Assembly: GCA_947463125.1 (NCBI GenBank)
Contig: CANHQZ010000015.1
Location: 1-43,421 of the forward strand
Length of the DNA: 43,421 bases
Reading direction: 5' to 3'
Source: Flavobacteriales bacterium
GTDB taxonomy: Bacteria; Bacteroidota; Bacteroidia; NS11-12g; UBA955
Made by a program: the position numbers and the translations under genes. This document shows positions 7,448-16,401 of this stretch, one piece after another; the stretch's first letter is position 1; the number at the start of each line of letters is the position of its first letter. The notes beneath the pieces are model-generated. The model made no database searches, was not told the DNA's origin, and saw only the letters and a program-made list of their open reading frames with translations.

Positions 7448-9378
7448 CGTATTCTCGTTAGTTTCACATCTTTAGAGCGCTTTATTATTACCGGAACGAG
7501 TTCCTTGGTGACCATACTTTCATCCAATCCAAACCACTTCTCCGGTCTTCCTGCAAGAAACTTCATTTTACCGTAGGCATTTAGAACCATATTGTCCAAA
7601 ATTGGGAGTTCATTCTCTTGTGTAACTTCTTCATCTATGAGCACGAAGCGAAAATCTCCCAGGTATCTTTTGTCTGAAAATGCATGGTAGTAGGGATCCA
7701 GATCGATTTCATGGTTATTCAACATTTCCTGAATAACAAGGCGCAGGTAGTAACTGATCTTTTGCTGTACCCTAAAACCCAGTTTAAAACGCACTTTGTA
7801 AATATCGTTCTTTTCAATGGTTGTCACTTTGTATTCCATGGTGTAGGGTTCGTCCGTTACATCCACATTCACAAACCAGTAGAAATCCGCTCTTTTAGGC
7901 CTTTTTTGAAGAATGCTCTGCAATAAAAGGGTCTCAACTTCATCATCATTTTTTGCTTTGCTCAGATAAATAAGATGCGTTGCATATTTAGGAAGGGTGG
8001 TGTCCTGGCTCAAAGACCGGAGTTTATCTCTGAAATTTAACAGTGAAACATTGTCTGTGAGACGGCTTTTGATCTGGCCGCCTTTCCAGAAAATATACAT
8101 AAATGCCATGATGACGATACCAATAACTACAGTAACATAGCCGCCGTGTGTGAATTTTGCCAGATTGGCCAAAAGGAATGCACTCTCCACGGTGAAAAAC
8201 ACCATCATTATCATCCAGATAATAACCAGGGGCCAGCGTTTCATCTTTAAATAATAAAAGAGCAGCAATGATGTCATCAGCATGGTGACTGTAATCGCCA
8301 GGCCGTAGGCAGCTTCCATGGCTTTACTTTCTTTGAAGTACAGAACAACAGCCACACATCCCACCAACAATGCTGTATTGATAAAGGGTATATATATCTG
8401 ACCTTTGATATCACTGGGATATTTTACGGTGAATTTTGGGAAGAAATGCAGGCGGATTGCCTCAGAAACAAGTGTGAATGAACCACTGATAAGGGCTTGA
8501 CTGGCAATAATAGCCGCCATGGTGGCGATGCCAATGCCTATGAGCAAAAACCAATCAGGCATGATGGCATAGAAAGGACTTTTTGTGCCGATAACCTGGC
8601 CTTGTAGACCTAGCAGATGAGCACCCTGGCCAAAATAGTTGAGCAAAAGGCTGATTTTTACGAAAATCCATGTAATCCGTATATTTTTCTTTCCGCAATG
8701 TCCAAGATCGCTGTACAGCGCTTCTGCGCCGGTTGTACACAAGAATACGGCTCCCAAAAGCACGAAGGCTTCTTTACTGCTGCTGATGAATTTTACAACG
8801 TAAATGGGATTAATTGCTTTAAGCACGTCCGGATTTTCAATGATTTTTGAAACCCCAAGTACAGACAGCATTCCGAACCACAACAGCATAATGGGGCCGA
8901 AGGCTTTGCCTACCGTGCTGGTTCCCGCTCTCTGAAAAATGAAAATGATGGTAATAATGGCGATGACAATGGGCACCGTTTTTATGTCTGGGTAGATAAT
9001 TCTTAGACCTTCAATGGCTGAAGATACAGAAATAGGGGGGGTGATTATTCCATCAGCCAGCAACATGGCCCCACCAATCATGGTTCCTATAATTAGGTAA
9101 GGAAACCTTCTTCGCAGCAAACTGAAAAGTGAAAAAATGCCTCCTTCACCTTTGTTGTCGGCCCTGAGTGTTAAAATCACATATTTAATGGTGGTTTGTA
9201 AAGTCAACGTCCAGAAAACACAGCTGATACCTCCCAGAACGGTTAGTTCATCTATGGGTTTGTCGCCCACAATGGCACTCATTACATACAAAGGCGAGGT
9301 TCCTATATCGCCGTAAATAATACCCAAAGTAACCAGCAGGCCGGCCGCCGATAACTTGTCAATGCGAGAATGCCCCAT
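7444..9378 (-). CDS. kup: KUP-family potassium uptake permease
   Basis: This 644-aa inner-membrane protein is typical of the KUP/HAK/KT family. The signature GDIGTSPLY is at residues 23-31, close to the N-terminus. About twelve hydrophobic segments follow up to about residue 445, and a hydrophilic cytoplasmic C-terminal domain (about 450-644) ends ...SKDVKLTRIR. It imports K+ with protons. The stop TGA overlaps the ATG of the following S9 peptidase gene by 4 nt. The start at 9378 has a promoter-like TAAATTCG 16 nt upstream and is divergent from glnN, with 230 bp between the two genes. I see no reason from known biology for pairing a K+ transporter with a dipeptidyl peptidase. Confidence 0.94.
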   Translation of the reverse strand: MGHSRIDKLSAAGLLVTLGIIYGDIGTSPLYVMSAIVGDKPIDELTVLGGISCVFWTLTLQTTIKYVILTLRADNKGEGGIFSLFSLLRRRFPYLIIGTMIGGAMLLADGIITPPISVSSAIEGLRIIYPDIKTVPIVIAIITIIFIFQRAGTSTVGKAFGPIMLLWFGMLSVLGVSKIIENPDVLKAINPIYVVKFISSSKEAFVLLGAVFLCTTGAEALYSDLGHCGKKNIRITWIFVKISLLLNYFGQGAHLLGLQGQVIGTKSPFYAIMPDWFLLIGIGIATMAAIIASQALISGSFTLVSEAIRLHFFPKFTVKYPSDIKGQIYIPFINTALLVGCVAVVLYFKESKAMEAAYGLAITVTMLMTSLLLFYYLKMKRWPLVIIWMIMMVFFTVESAFLLANLAKFTHGGYVTVVIGIVIMAFMYIFWKGGQIKSRLTDNVSLLNFRDKLRSLSQDTTLPKYATHLIYLSKAKNDDEVETLLLQSILQKRPKRADFYWFVNVDVTDEPYTMEYKVTTIEKNDIYKVRFKLGFRVQQKISYYLRLVIQEMLNNHEIDLDPYYHAFSDKRYLGDFRFVLIDEEVTQENELPILDNMVLNAYGKMKFLAGRPEKWFGLDESMVTKELVPVIIKRSKDVKLTRIR

Positions 9379-9394
9379 TTGAATAAAGTGAGGG

Positions 9395-9402
9395 CGAATT
9401 TA
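9395..9402 (-). promoter_or_regulatory. Possible -7 box of kup
   Basis: On the minus strand TAAATTCG matches the Bacteroidetes -7 consensus TAnnTTTG at 7 of 8 positions (counting the two free ones) and lies 16 nt upstream of the kup ATG. No convincing -33 TTG is seen at the usual distance, so this is tentative. Confidence 0.35.
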
Positions 9403-9433
9403 CGCGGGTTGACGCCAATTTTTTTTCGGCATG

Positions 9434-9446
9434 TCACAAGTTGTGA
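9434..9446. promoter_or_regulatory. Dyad TCACAA-G-TTGTGA between kup and glnN
   Basis: This is a perfect 6-bp inverted repeat around one central base, in the divergent kup/glnN intergenic region. It looks like an operator half-site pair. The half-sites resemble CRP/FNR half-sites but point the opposite way round and lack the normal 6-nt spacer, so no regulator can be assigned. Confidence 0.4.
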
Positions 9447-9488
9447 ATAATCTGTCAACAAGGTCAGAGTTGCCCACAGTGTCTTGAT

Positions 9489-9502
9489 TACACCATGGTG
9501 TA
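9489..9502. promoter_or_regulatory. Perfect 14-bp palindrome upstream of glnN
   Basis: TACACCATGGTGTA is a perfect palindrome about 55 bp upstream of the predicted glnN promoter box and 55 bp from the neighbouring dyad at 9434-9446 (centre to centre). This position suits an activator or repressor site. It contains the ATG at 9495 that would give an implausible long glutamine synthetase start. Confidence 0.4.
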
Positions 9503-9556
9503 TTATTTATGGAAAATTAAGCATCGCCGATTTTTCTCATCGCCTTCGTGTGTGAC

Positions 9557-9564
9557 GAACTTTG
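9557..9564 (+). promoter_or_regulatory. Probable -7 box of glnN
   Basis: GAACTTTG matches TAnnTTTG except at the first base. Transcription would start near 9571, downstream of the ATG at 9495. That leaves a leader of about 38 nt before the GTG at 9609 and supports the shorter reading of glutamine synthetase. Confidence 0.4.
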
Positions 9565-9608
9565 CAGCACTTTATCTGTTAATCATTCATAAAAATCCAT
9601 CCATAACC

Positions 9609-11741
9609 GTGTCAAACAAAAACCTCATCTCTCATTACTTCGGCGAAAACGTTTTCGGTCCCGAAGCCCAGAAAAAGTATCTTAGCAAAACCGCTGTGAA
9701 AGCCATTGCCGATGCGCAACGCGAAGGCCATCCCATATCAGCAGAACTGGCCAGCGAAGTAGCATCCGGGATGAAGGATTGGGCATTGAACAAAGGATGT
9801 ACGCACTACACCCACTGGTTTCAGCCCCTGCGTGGAACCACAGCCGAAAAGCACGATAGCTTTTTTGAGCCGGTGGCAACCGATAAAGGTGTGGAGAAAT
9901 TCAGCGGTAAAGCCCTCGTGCAGCAGGAGCCCGATGCTTCCAGTTTCCCCAGCGGCGGTATTCGCAATACTTTTGAGGCCCGCGGATATACGGCCTGGGA
10001 TCCCTCTTCACCCGCATTTATTATGGAGAAAGCCGGCGCCAAAACCCTGTGCATCCCCACCATATTTGTATCCTACACCGGCGAGGCGCTGGATTATAAA
10101 GCGCCTTTGCTGAAAGCCATTGCCCTCATTCGCAAGGCCTCTACCGACGTTTGTAAATATTTTGATCCCAAGGTTTCAGATTGCACCATCAGCCTGGGTG
10201 TGGAACAGGAATATTTTCTGGTAGATGAGGCACACTTCCACCAGCGCCCCGATTTGATGCTCGCAGGCCGCACCCTCGTGGGAAGTTCGCCCGCCAAAGG
10301 ACAGCAGCTGGAAGACCATTATTTTGGTAGCATTCCCAACCGAGTGCTGGCGTTTATGGCCGATTTTGAAGAAGCCAGCCACAAACTGGGCATTCCCCTG
10401 CGTACCCGTCACAATGAGGTTGCACCCGCTCAGTTTGAGTGCGCGCCTCAGTTTGAAGAAGCCAACCTGGCGGTTGACCACAACAGCTTGCTGATGGATG
10501 TGATGGAAAGCGTGGCCGATAAACACGGTCTGAAAGTGCTTTTCCACGAAAAGCCCTTCAAAGGCATCAACGGTAGCGGTAAGCACAACAACTGGAGTAT
10601 CATAACCAATACAGGCGTGAATGTGCTGTCACCGGGCGCCGATCCGCAGAATAACCTGCAATTCTTAACTTTCTTCATCAATACCATCAAGGCGGTTTAT
10701 GACCACGCCGATTTGCTCCGCGCGAGCATTGCCACAGCGGCCAACGATCACCGTCTGGGCGCCAACGAAGCACCACCCGCCATTGTATCGGTGTTTGTGG
10801 GCGATACCCTCGAGCACGTGCTTGAAACCTTTGAAGGCACCAAAACCACAGCCAAGGCAGGGAAGGGAAATGCCAGCATCAAAATTGCCAATATCCCCGA
10901 GATTTTGCTGGATAATACAGACAGAAACCGAACTTCGCCTTTCGCCTTCACCGGCAATAAATTTGAGTTTAGGGCCGTGGGCAGCAGCGACAACTGTGCC
11001 AGTGCCATGACTGTGCTGAATACCATTGTGGCCGACCAGCTCATTAAATTTAAAAAGGATGTGGATGCAGCCCTCAAAGCGAAAAAGGGAACCAAAACGG
11101 AAGCCGCCATCACAACCGTGTTGCAGGGCTACCTGAAAGACAGCAAGAAGGTCCTGTTTGGCGGAAACGGCTACAGCGAAGCATGGGTAAAAGAAGCCAA
11201 AAGCCGTGGTTTGAATAACATCAAAACCACGCCCAGGGCGCTGGAGGCCTACATCAGTAAGTCCAGCACGGATTTGTTTGTGAAGAACGGCATTTTCAGC
11301 CACAAAGAGCTGGAAGCCCGTACGGAGATTCGTTTCGAAAACTACATACTGCGCCTGCAGATTGAAGGCCGCCTCATCAATGAAATGGTGCAGAACCACA
11401 TTGTGCCTGCCGCCATTAATTACCAGAAGCGATTGGCCGACAACGTGCAAACCCTGCTTCAGATTGGGCAGAAGAAGGAAACGCTGAAAGCGCAGAACGA
11501 GATTATCTCCGAAATCAGCAGCCTGGTAAACAAACTGCACGAAGCCAACAAGGCCATGACCGCAGAGCGTGCCAAGGCCAACAAAATTGAGGATGCCCAT
11601 AAGCGCGCCATTGCCTATTGCGAAAAGGTGAAGCCTTTGTTTGACGACATCCGCGAATACAGCGATGCGCTGGAAAGCATGATTGACGACAACGAGTGGC
11701 CTTTCCCCAAATACCGCGATTTGCTGAGTGGCTGCCGCTAA
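9609..11741 (+). CDS. glnN: Type III glutamine synthetase
   Basis: The product is 710 aa from the GTG at 9609 (SNKNLISHYFGENVFGPEAQ). An ATG at 9495 in the same frame would add 38 residues, but they look non-coding (basic, cysteine-containing, low similarity in style) and overlap regulatory dyads, so I reject it. The enzyme condenses ammonium and glutamate to glutamine with ATP. Type III features are the large size, the N-terminal segment GCTHYTHWFQPLRG, the catalytic-core segments LGVEQEYFLVDE, RHNEVAPAQFE, NGSGKHNNWS and DRNRTSPFAFTGNKFEFRA, and the helical C-terminal region (about 560-700). It stands alone, with a strong terminator immediately after it. The two dyads upstream suggest nitrogen-responsive control, but the regulator is unknown. 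Confidence 0.95.
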   Translation: MSNKNLISHYFGENVFGPEAQKKYLSKTAVKAIADAQREGHPISAELASEVASGMKDWALNKGCTHYTHWFQPLRGTTAEKHDSFFEPVATDKGVEKFSGKALVQQEPDASSFPSGGIRNTFEARGYTAWDPSSPAFIMEKAGAKTLCIPTIFVSYTGEALDYKAPLLKAIALIRKASTDVCKYFDPKVSDCTISLGVEQEYFLVDEAHFHQRPDLMLAGRTLVGSSPAKGQQLEDHYFGSIPNRVLAFMADFEEASHKLGIPLRTRHNEVAPAQFECAPQFEEANLAVDHNSLLMDVMESVADKHGLKVLFHEKPFKGINGSGKHNNWSIITNTGVNVLSPGADPQNNLQFLTFFINTIKAVYDHADLLRASIATAANDHRLGANEAPPAIVSVFVGDTLEHVLETFEGTKTTAKAGKGNASIKIANIPEILLDNTDRNRTSPFAFTGNKFEFRAVGSSDNCASAMTVLNTIVADQLIKFKKDVDAALKAKKGTKTEAAITTVLQGYLKDSKKVLFGGNGYSEAWVKEAKSRGLNNIKTTPRALEAYISKSSTDLFVKNGIFSHKELEARTEIRFENYILRLQIEGRLINEMVQNHIVPAAINYQKRLADNVQTLLQIGQKKETLKAQNEIISEISSLVNKLHEANKAMTAERAKANKIEDAHKRAIAYCEKVKPLFDDIREYSDALESMIDDNEWPFPKYRDLLSGCR

Positions 11742-11757
11742 AAAATCTAGAAATAAG

Positions 11758-11784
11758 AAAGCCCCGGTTGACGGGGCTTTTTTT
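11758..11784 (+). terminator. Rho-independent terminator of glnN
   Basis: AAAGCCCCG (11758-11766) pairs perfectly with CGGGGCTTT (11772-11780) around a 5-nt loop GTTGA, followed by four more T residues. It begins 17 nt after the glnN stop codon and insulates the four-gene unit that follows. Confidence 0.92.
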
Positions 11785-11841
11785 ATGTATTTATCCTAAA
11801 AATTAGTACTTTATACTCATTTTTATACGATTTATAGCTAT

Positions 11842-11849
11842 TTTATTTG
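11842..11849 (+). promoter_or_regulatory. Possible -7 box of the four-gene surface unit
   Basis: TTTATTTG differs from TAnnTTTG at one fixed position and lies 13 nt upstream of the ATG at 11863, the same close spacing seen for other genes in this window. There is no clear -33 element. The 78 bp between the glnN terminator and this start are AT-rich and otherwise featureless. Confidence 0.3.
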
Positions 11850-11862
11850 TGGGTTCTACACG

Positions 11863-14800
11863 ATGCAATTACGCGGATGGTATAGCGCCCTGCTATTGTG
11901 TGCTTTTTATTTTAGCACATCTGTTTTTGCTGCGCTTTCCCCTGCAGATTCGCTGGAATTGCGTGTGCGAAACGCTGCGGAGCGTGGAGCGGTGGCCGAT
12001 AATCTGGGGGCGGCATTTTATGCGCGTCCAGGTGGGGAAGTGCTTCTGCTTCCACCCAACAAGGACCTGCGTTTTGCCATACTTATCTATAATGTAGATA
12101 TTCTGCCGGATCGGGCCCAGTTCAGTGCCGGTCTCGCCTTCCGTGACGGAAAAAGCAATCAGCTGGTGGCATTCAAAACCGACAACATACACTTCTATTA
12201 TAAACAAGGTCTAACCGGGCCGGTTCGGATGCAACTGATGAGCAATGTGCTGCTGCGGCTGGGGCGGGCCGCTACCGTGCAGTTTATGGGAGGTTACAAC
12301 CAAACCTGGGCTGAGTTTGATTGTGGCGGACTCAAACAATTTGGAATTACCGCCGACGCAAGAATCAACAACAACGTGCTTGTGCCGGTGGATGCAAAAC
12401 AAAAACCCATCCCCGACAGTGCACTCACATCTCGCATTCAGCTGCAGGTAAAATCCTGGGATGAGCTGTTGGTGAGCATTAGCCTGAATCCTTTTCAGAT
12501 AAAGGGTTTTGATGGTTACGTTTTTAATGTTTCAAAAGCTACCCTGGATTTGAGCGGAGACATGAATGCCGAAGGCATGCAGCTGCCCGATAATTACCGT
12601 AATCCCGGGTTTGATGCTTCCTGGGAGGGATTTTATCTCGCCGAAGGTAAACTGCTTTTTCCCAAAAAATTCGCTTCAGATAGTCTGTCGGCAGCACTAT
12701 CATTCCGAAATCTCATTCTGGATGAAACCGGATTCTCCGGAAACATAACCGGCGAGCGCATCCTATCACCCGAAAAAGGCAACTTAGCTGGCTGGCGGTT
12801 CGGCATAGACAAGGCAAGTATCTCATTTTACAGAAACTGCCTTTCCAAGGCAGAACTGCTGGGGCCGCTGGGACTGCCTGTTTTGCCCGATTCGCAGTAC
12901 CTTCAATACCAGGCATTGCTTGGGTTTGAAGATGAATACAGTTTCCGGGTTTTTACACGCGATACCCTTTCATTTCCGGCATTAAAAGCAGGTAAAGTAC
13001 GGTTGGACCCCGGCAGTCAGGTGTATCTAGGCAGTGTGCGTGGAGAGATTAAAGCAGAAGCATTACTGCATGGACTGCTGAGTATTTCGATTGCAGGCAA
13101 TACTGCCGAAAAATCTCCTGCTGCAGGCTTTAATGGGATAGCCTTTCAGGGTTTGTCTGTTTCGAATACCGCTCCCAAATTAGCCATAGCGTATCTGGGG
13201 ATAGCCCGTTCGGGCGAGCCAACCCAACGTGTCAGCAGTTTTCCTGTCATGATTCATTCGGTGGGTGCGCGCACCGAAAATGATCAAATACACATACAGT
13301 TTGGTTTGGGATTAAATCTGTCTGAGAAAATCGGCTGCAGCACTCGGTTTGCGGTGATTACTGCGTTTAAAAGCGAACAGAGAACAGACCGATGGTTGTT
13401 TGTAAGGGTAAGGCTTGATGACATAGCGCTGAGGGCAGAAATTGCCAACATCCGTTTCAATGGCCGCATTTCCATGATGCGCAATGATCCGTTGTATGGT
13501 GATGGTTTTAGCGGTGCCATTGAATTTGGCGTGAAAATGGCAAGTCAAAAAGTCCAGGGTGCATGTTCGGCCATATTTGGCAACGTAAATCAGAACCGTT
13601 ACTGGTACTTTGATGCTTCTCTCCGCATTTCCGGAAATGGTATCCCACTCGCTCCGGCTATTTCCCTGAATGGGTTTCTGGGTGGAGCGTGGAACCGCAT
13701 GCGTGTTTTGAGGCCCGAAGAAAAAGCGCCGTCAGAAAATTATGGTCAGAGCGCCAACGGCAGGGTCTATGTTCCGGATTCAGCCTTTGGAATGGGCCTT
13801 AGGGCGGGTGTCTTCCTAAGTAGTACTTCGCCCGGTGCTTTTGAAAGCCATGCTGTTCTTGAGATGCAGTTTTATAAAGGAGGTGGATTGGCGAGTGTCA
13901 GTATGCTGGGTACGGCAGACTTTTTCATGAAGCCTGTGCCTGCGAATCAACAAAAATTTACACAACAAAGCCAAGCATTGTGTGGAATAACCAATCCCAG
14001 GCAATGGGTTTCGCAGTACAGACCTACAGGGCAGGTAGCAGCGGCACTGGAAATGGTGCTGGATTTTGATAAAGAAACCTACAAGGCAGACCTGGGAATG
14101 TATGTTAATCTTCAATCGCAATCCATGGGGGTATCCGGGCGGGGAAATAATGGTTTCGCAGGCCAGGTTAACCTTTATTTTTCACCGACAAACTGGTACG
14201 TATGGATTGGAAATAGCCTTCACCCGCTTGCGGTTCGGGCAATAGTGCCTAAATTACTCAATGCAGATGCTTCGGCCTACTTTATGGCTGGTACTTACAT
14301 ACTTCCTGCTCCCCCTTTGCCGGAAATGATTCAAAAATCTGTGGGTGCGAATGTGATTTTTGAACGAAATACAGAGCTAATTTCAAAGGGTGTGGGCTTT
14401 GCCCTGGGAGCCAACCTGAAATGTGATATCGGAGGTGACTATTCCGACAGAAAACTGGCCATTTATGCTTCCTGTTCAGCGATTGCCGGTTTTGATATTC
14501 TGCTGCAACAATACCACAACAGCGTATACTGCAAACAAACGGGGGAAACACCCGGTGTGAACGGCTGGTTTGCGCAGGGTAAATATTACGTAGGCGCAGC
14601 ATTGAACCTGGGTGTAAGTGTAAAAGACCATAAGATTCAGATTGCTAATATGAGCGTGGGTGCGGTGCTATATGGGCAGGGTCCAAACCCTGTTTATGCT
14701 GAGGGGATGGCAGGCATCAATATCAATACTGTGCTGTTAAAGTACAATGGCAACATACGCCTGCAGCTGGGCAATAAATGCGATTTGTCGGAAACAAAGT

Positions 14801-16401
14801 ATAATTCCATTCCCATTATTACCATTGCCGAACCGGCCCAGGGCAGGGATGTCTCTGTGCTGACCAGACCTGCCGTGAATTATGCCTTGCCGGTTATGTC
14901 TGAATTTCAGGATGTGGATCAGCGCCGACTTCGTTTCGCTCCTGATTTCCTGCTCATGCGCGACAATCTGAAAGTAGCCGGACAGTGGGTTGTTTCAGCC
15001 GGAGGTGAGCAGGCCGTATTTCAGCCTGCAGAGCCATTACAGCCATTTTCTTCCTATACCCTGCTTGCCACAATTTATCTCGAGGCGTGGATTCCGTCCA
15101 AGTCGGCATGGCAGCGGATAAAACAATCGGGAAGTGAGATTGTGGAACAAAAGTCGCTGCGATTTACAACCGGCGGTCTTCCCAGGGAAATACCCCTCAG
15201 CAATATTGCTGCAGCGTATCCGCATCCGGGGCAAGTAAACATGCATCGCGAATACAGCCGAAAGGGATTTGTGGAATTAAAAGTGCCACAGTGGCAATCA
15301 CTTACGTTACCGGGAACACGCATCGTAGCCCGCTTTTCAGCACAAAATGGAGAGTGCTGGGAGACATTGACTGAAATACGCGGAAACACCGCGCGCTTTG
15401 AGATTCCGGTAAATCTTAGCAATGATAAAGTATATCGTTTTTCATTGGTAAGGCAAAGCAGTACACAGCCTTTGGTAAACATTGCATCCGGAAATCAGGA
15501 AGGTCAGACATCACTGAAGAATGCGACATTGGGTTCGGGGCTGTTCAGTTCTGCGGCGGCCGGAGGCAATATGCAGAAGGCTGACAGGGTTGATAATACA
15601 GTGTTGCTAAGCTATTTGTTCCGTACTTCCGTCTATGCTCAGCCGACTCAAAAATGGATTTCTTGTAATGTTCGGGATACAGCTGTATCAGGTGCCGACA
15701 TTGCATTTGATTTGCAACAGGCAGCAGGCGAATACCTTGAATCGGCGGAACTCCGCCAATATTTATCGCTTTCCGTAGAGCTGAAACGCAATACCTGGTT
15801 CAGCCGCTCTGTTTATCCGTTGCTTTACGGGTATTACTATAAACTGCCGCCCGCCCTCCGCTCACAAATCAACTGGGGCCGTGACACCACCGGAGGGCTT
15901 ATTCCCCGCAAACCGCAAACTATAGAGCAGGCTGGAATTGACAGGGTAGAACTCAAAACATCTCATTTTACATCGGGTAAATATGTTTTTGATAAAACAG
16001 CGATACTGCTGACTTTCAACGGACCTCGTTTGATTGAAAGCGACCTGACGGTACTCAGGCAAAGCCTTACAGCAATGAGTGCAGGTATGGACAGAGCAAC
16101 TCTGGAAATGCTGACAGCCGGCATACCCGCTATCCAAAATAATCAAACACTGAACTCGGTCACAAAGCCGGTGCAGGCCCCGGTGCTGGGTAACGGAGGG
16201 CGTACACAGCCGGTCCCGGTAACACGGATTGGGACCCTCATTGCACAGCAAGCCGCTGCACGGAACCGGTTTTTAATGGCTTTGAACACCATTACAATTC
16301 CATCAATCCCAAAGGGATCCGTTATTCCGCTCACTGGAATCTATAAAATCTCGGATAACCCCGCGGTACCTCTGGCAGTTGGGAAAGGAGGTATTCTGTG
16401 A
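11863..16401 (+). CDS. Giant exported beta-rich protein, unknown function (unit gene A)
   Basis: This 1512-aa protein has a signal peptide (about residues 1-24, ending FYFSTSVFAA). The body is almost entirely short alternating hydrophobic/polar strands rich in G, N, S and Q, without transmembrane helices. Around residues 235-330 there is a distinctive segment with WEGFYLAEGKLLFPKKF, LILDETGFSGNITGE and GWRFGIDKASISFYRNCL. Around 980-1110 there is an Ig-like stretch ending AVFQPAEPLQPFSSYTL, in the style of SbsA/Big_5 domains, and another beta-sandwich around 1110-1200. I recognise no named family, and no T9SS sorting domain is visible at the end (...AVGKGGIL). The last codons contain a strong Shine-Dalgarno sequence for the next gene, whose GTG overlaps this stop (GTGA). 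It is probably periplasmic or at the outer membrane. Confidence 0.75.
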   Translation: MQLRGWYSALLLCAFYFSTSVFAALSPADSLELRVRNAAERGAVADNLGAAFYARPGGEVLLLPPNKDLRFAILIYNVDILPDRAQFSAGLAFRDGKSNQLVAFKTDNIHFYYKQGLTGPVRMQLMSNVLLRLGRAATVQFMGGYNQTWAEFDCGGLKQFGITADARINNNVLVPVDAKQKPIPDSALTSRIQLQVKSWDELLVSISLNPFQIKGFDGYVFNVSKATLDLSGDMNAEGMQLPDNYRNPGFDASWEGFYLAEGKLLFPKKFASDSLSAALSFRNLILDETGFSGNITGERILSPEKGNLAGWRFGIDKASISFYRNCLSKAELLGPLGLPVLPDSQYLQYQALLGFEDEYSFRVFTRDTLSFPALKAGKVRLDPGSQVYLGSVRGEIKAEALLHGLLSISIAGNTAEKSPAAGFNGIAFQGLSVSNTAPKLAIAYLGIARSGEPTQRVSSFPVMIHSVGARTENDQIHIQFGLGLNLSEKIGCSTRFAVITAFKSEQRTDRWLFVRVRLDDIALRAEIANIRFNGRISMMRNDPLYGDGFSGAIEFGVKMASQKVQGACSAIFGNVNQNRYWYFDASLRISGNGIPLAPAISLNGFLGGAWNRMRVLRPEEKAPSENYGQSANGRVYVPDSAFGMGLRAGVFLSSTSPGAFESHAVLEMQFYKGGGLASVSMLGTADFFMKPVPANQQKFTQQSQALCGITNPRQWVSQYRPTGQVAAALEMVLDFDKETYKADLGMYVNLQSQSMGVSGRGNNGFAGQVNLYFSPTNWYVWIGNSLHPLAVRAIVPKLLNADASAYFMAGTYILPAPPLPEMIQKSVGANVIFERNTELISKGVGFALGANLKCDIGGDYSDRKLAIYASCSAIAGFDILLQQYHNSVYCKQTGETPGVNGWFAQGKYYVGAALNLGVSVKDHKIQIANMSVGAVLYGQGPNPVYAEGMAGININTVLLKYNGNIRLQLGNKCDLSETKYNSIPIITIAEPAQGRDVSVLTRPAVNYALPVMSEFQDVDQRRLRFAPDFLLMRDNLKVAGQWVVSAGGEQAVFQPAEPLQPFSSYTLLATIYLEAWIPSKSAWQRIKQSGSEIVEQKSLRFTTGGLPREIPLSNIAAAYPHPGQVNMHREYSRKGFVELKVPQWQSLTLPGTRIVARFSAQNGECWETLTEIRGNTARFEIPVNLSNDKVYRFSLVRQSSTQPLVNIASGNQEGQTSLKNATLGSGLFSSAAAGGNMQKADRVDNTVLLSYLFRTSVYAQPTQKWISCNVRDTAVSGADIAFDLQQAAGEYLESAELRQYLSLSVELKRNTWFSRSVYPLLYGYYYKLPPALRSQINWGRDTTGGLIPRKPQTIEQAGIDRVELKTSHFTSGKYVFDKTAILLTFNGPRLIESDLTVLRQSLTAMSAGMDRATLEMLTAGIPAIQNNQTLNSVTKPVQAPVLGNGGRTQPVPVTRIGTLIAQQAAARNRFLMALNTITIPSIPKGSVIPLTGIYKISDNPAVPLAVGKGGIL
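16384..16400 (+). promoter_or_regulatory. Strong Shine-Dalgarno inside gene A for gene B
   Basis: AAAGGAGG (16384-16391) lies 6 nt before the GTG at 16398. Most starts in this window lack any Shine-Dalgarno, as is usual in Bacteroidota, so this one decides the GTG start of gene B. It is encoded within the gene A codons for GKGG, just before the overlapping stop. Confidence 0.7.

Noticed and set aside
9434-9446. CRP/FNR binding site
   Set aside because: The half-sites are similar, but their orientation and 1-nt spacing do not fit the CRP/FNR consensus. Kept only as a generic dyad.
9495-9608. Upstream ATG for glutamine synthetase
   Set aside because: It lies in a palindrome and upstream of the likely promoter, and adds non-family sequence.
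10665-11600. Long open frame (311 codons) on the minus strand opposite glnN
   Set aside because: It is the antisense of a clearly conserved glutamine synthetase and has no recognisable domain or promoter. Long antisense frames are expected in such GC-balanced genes.
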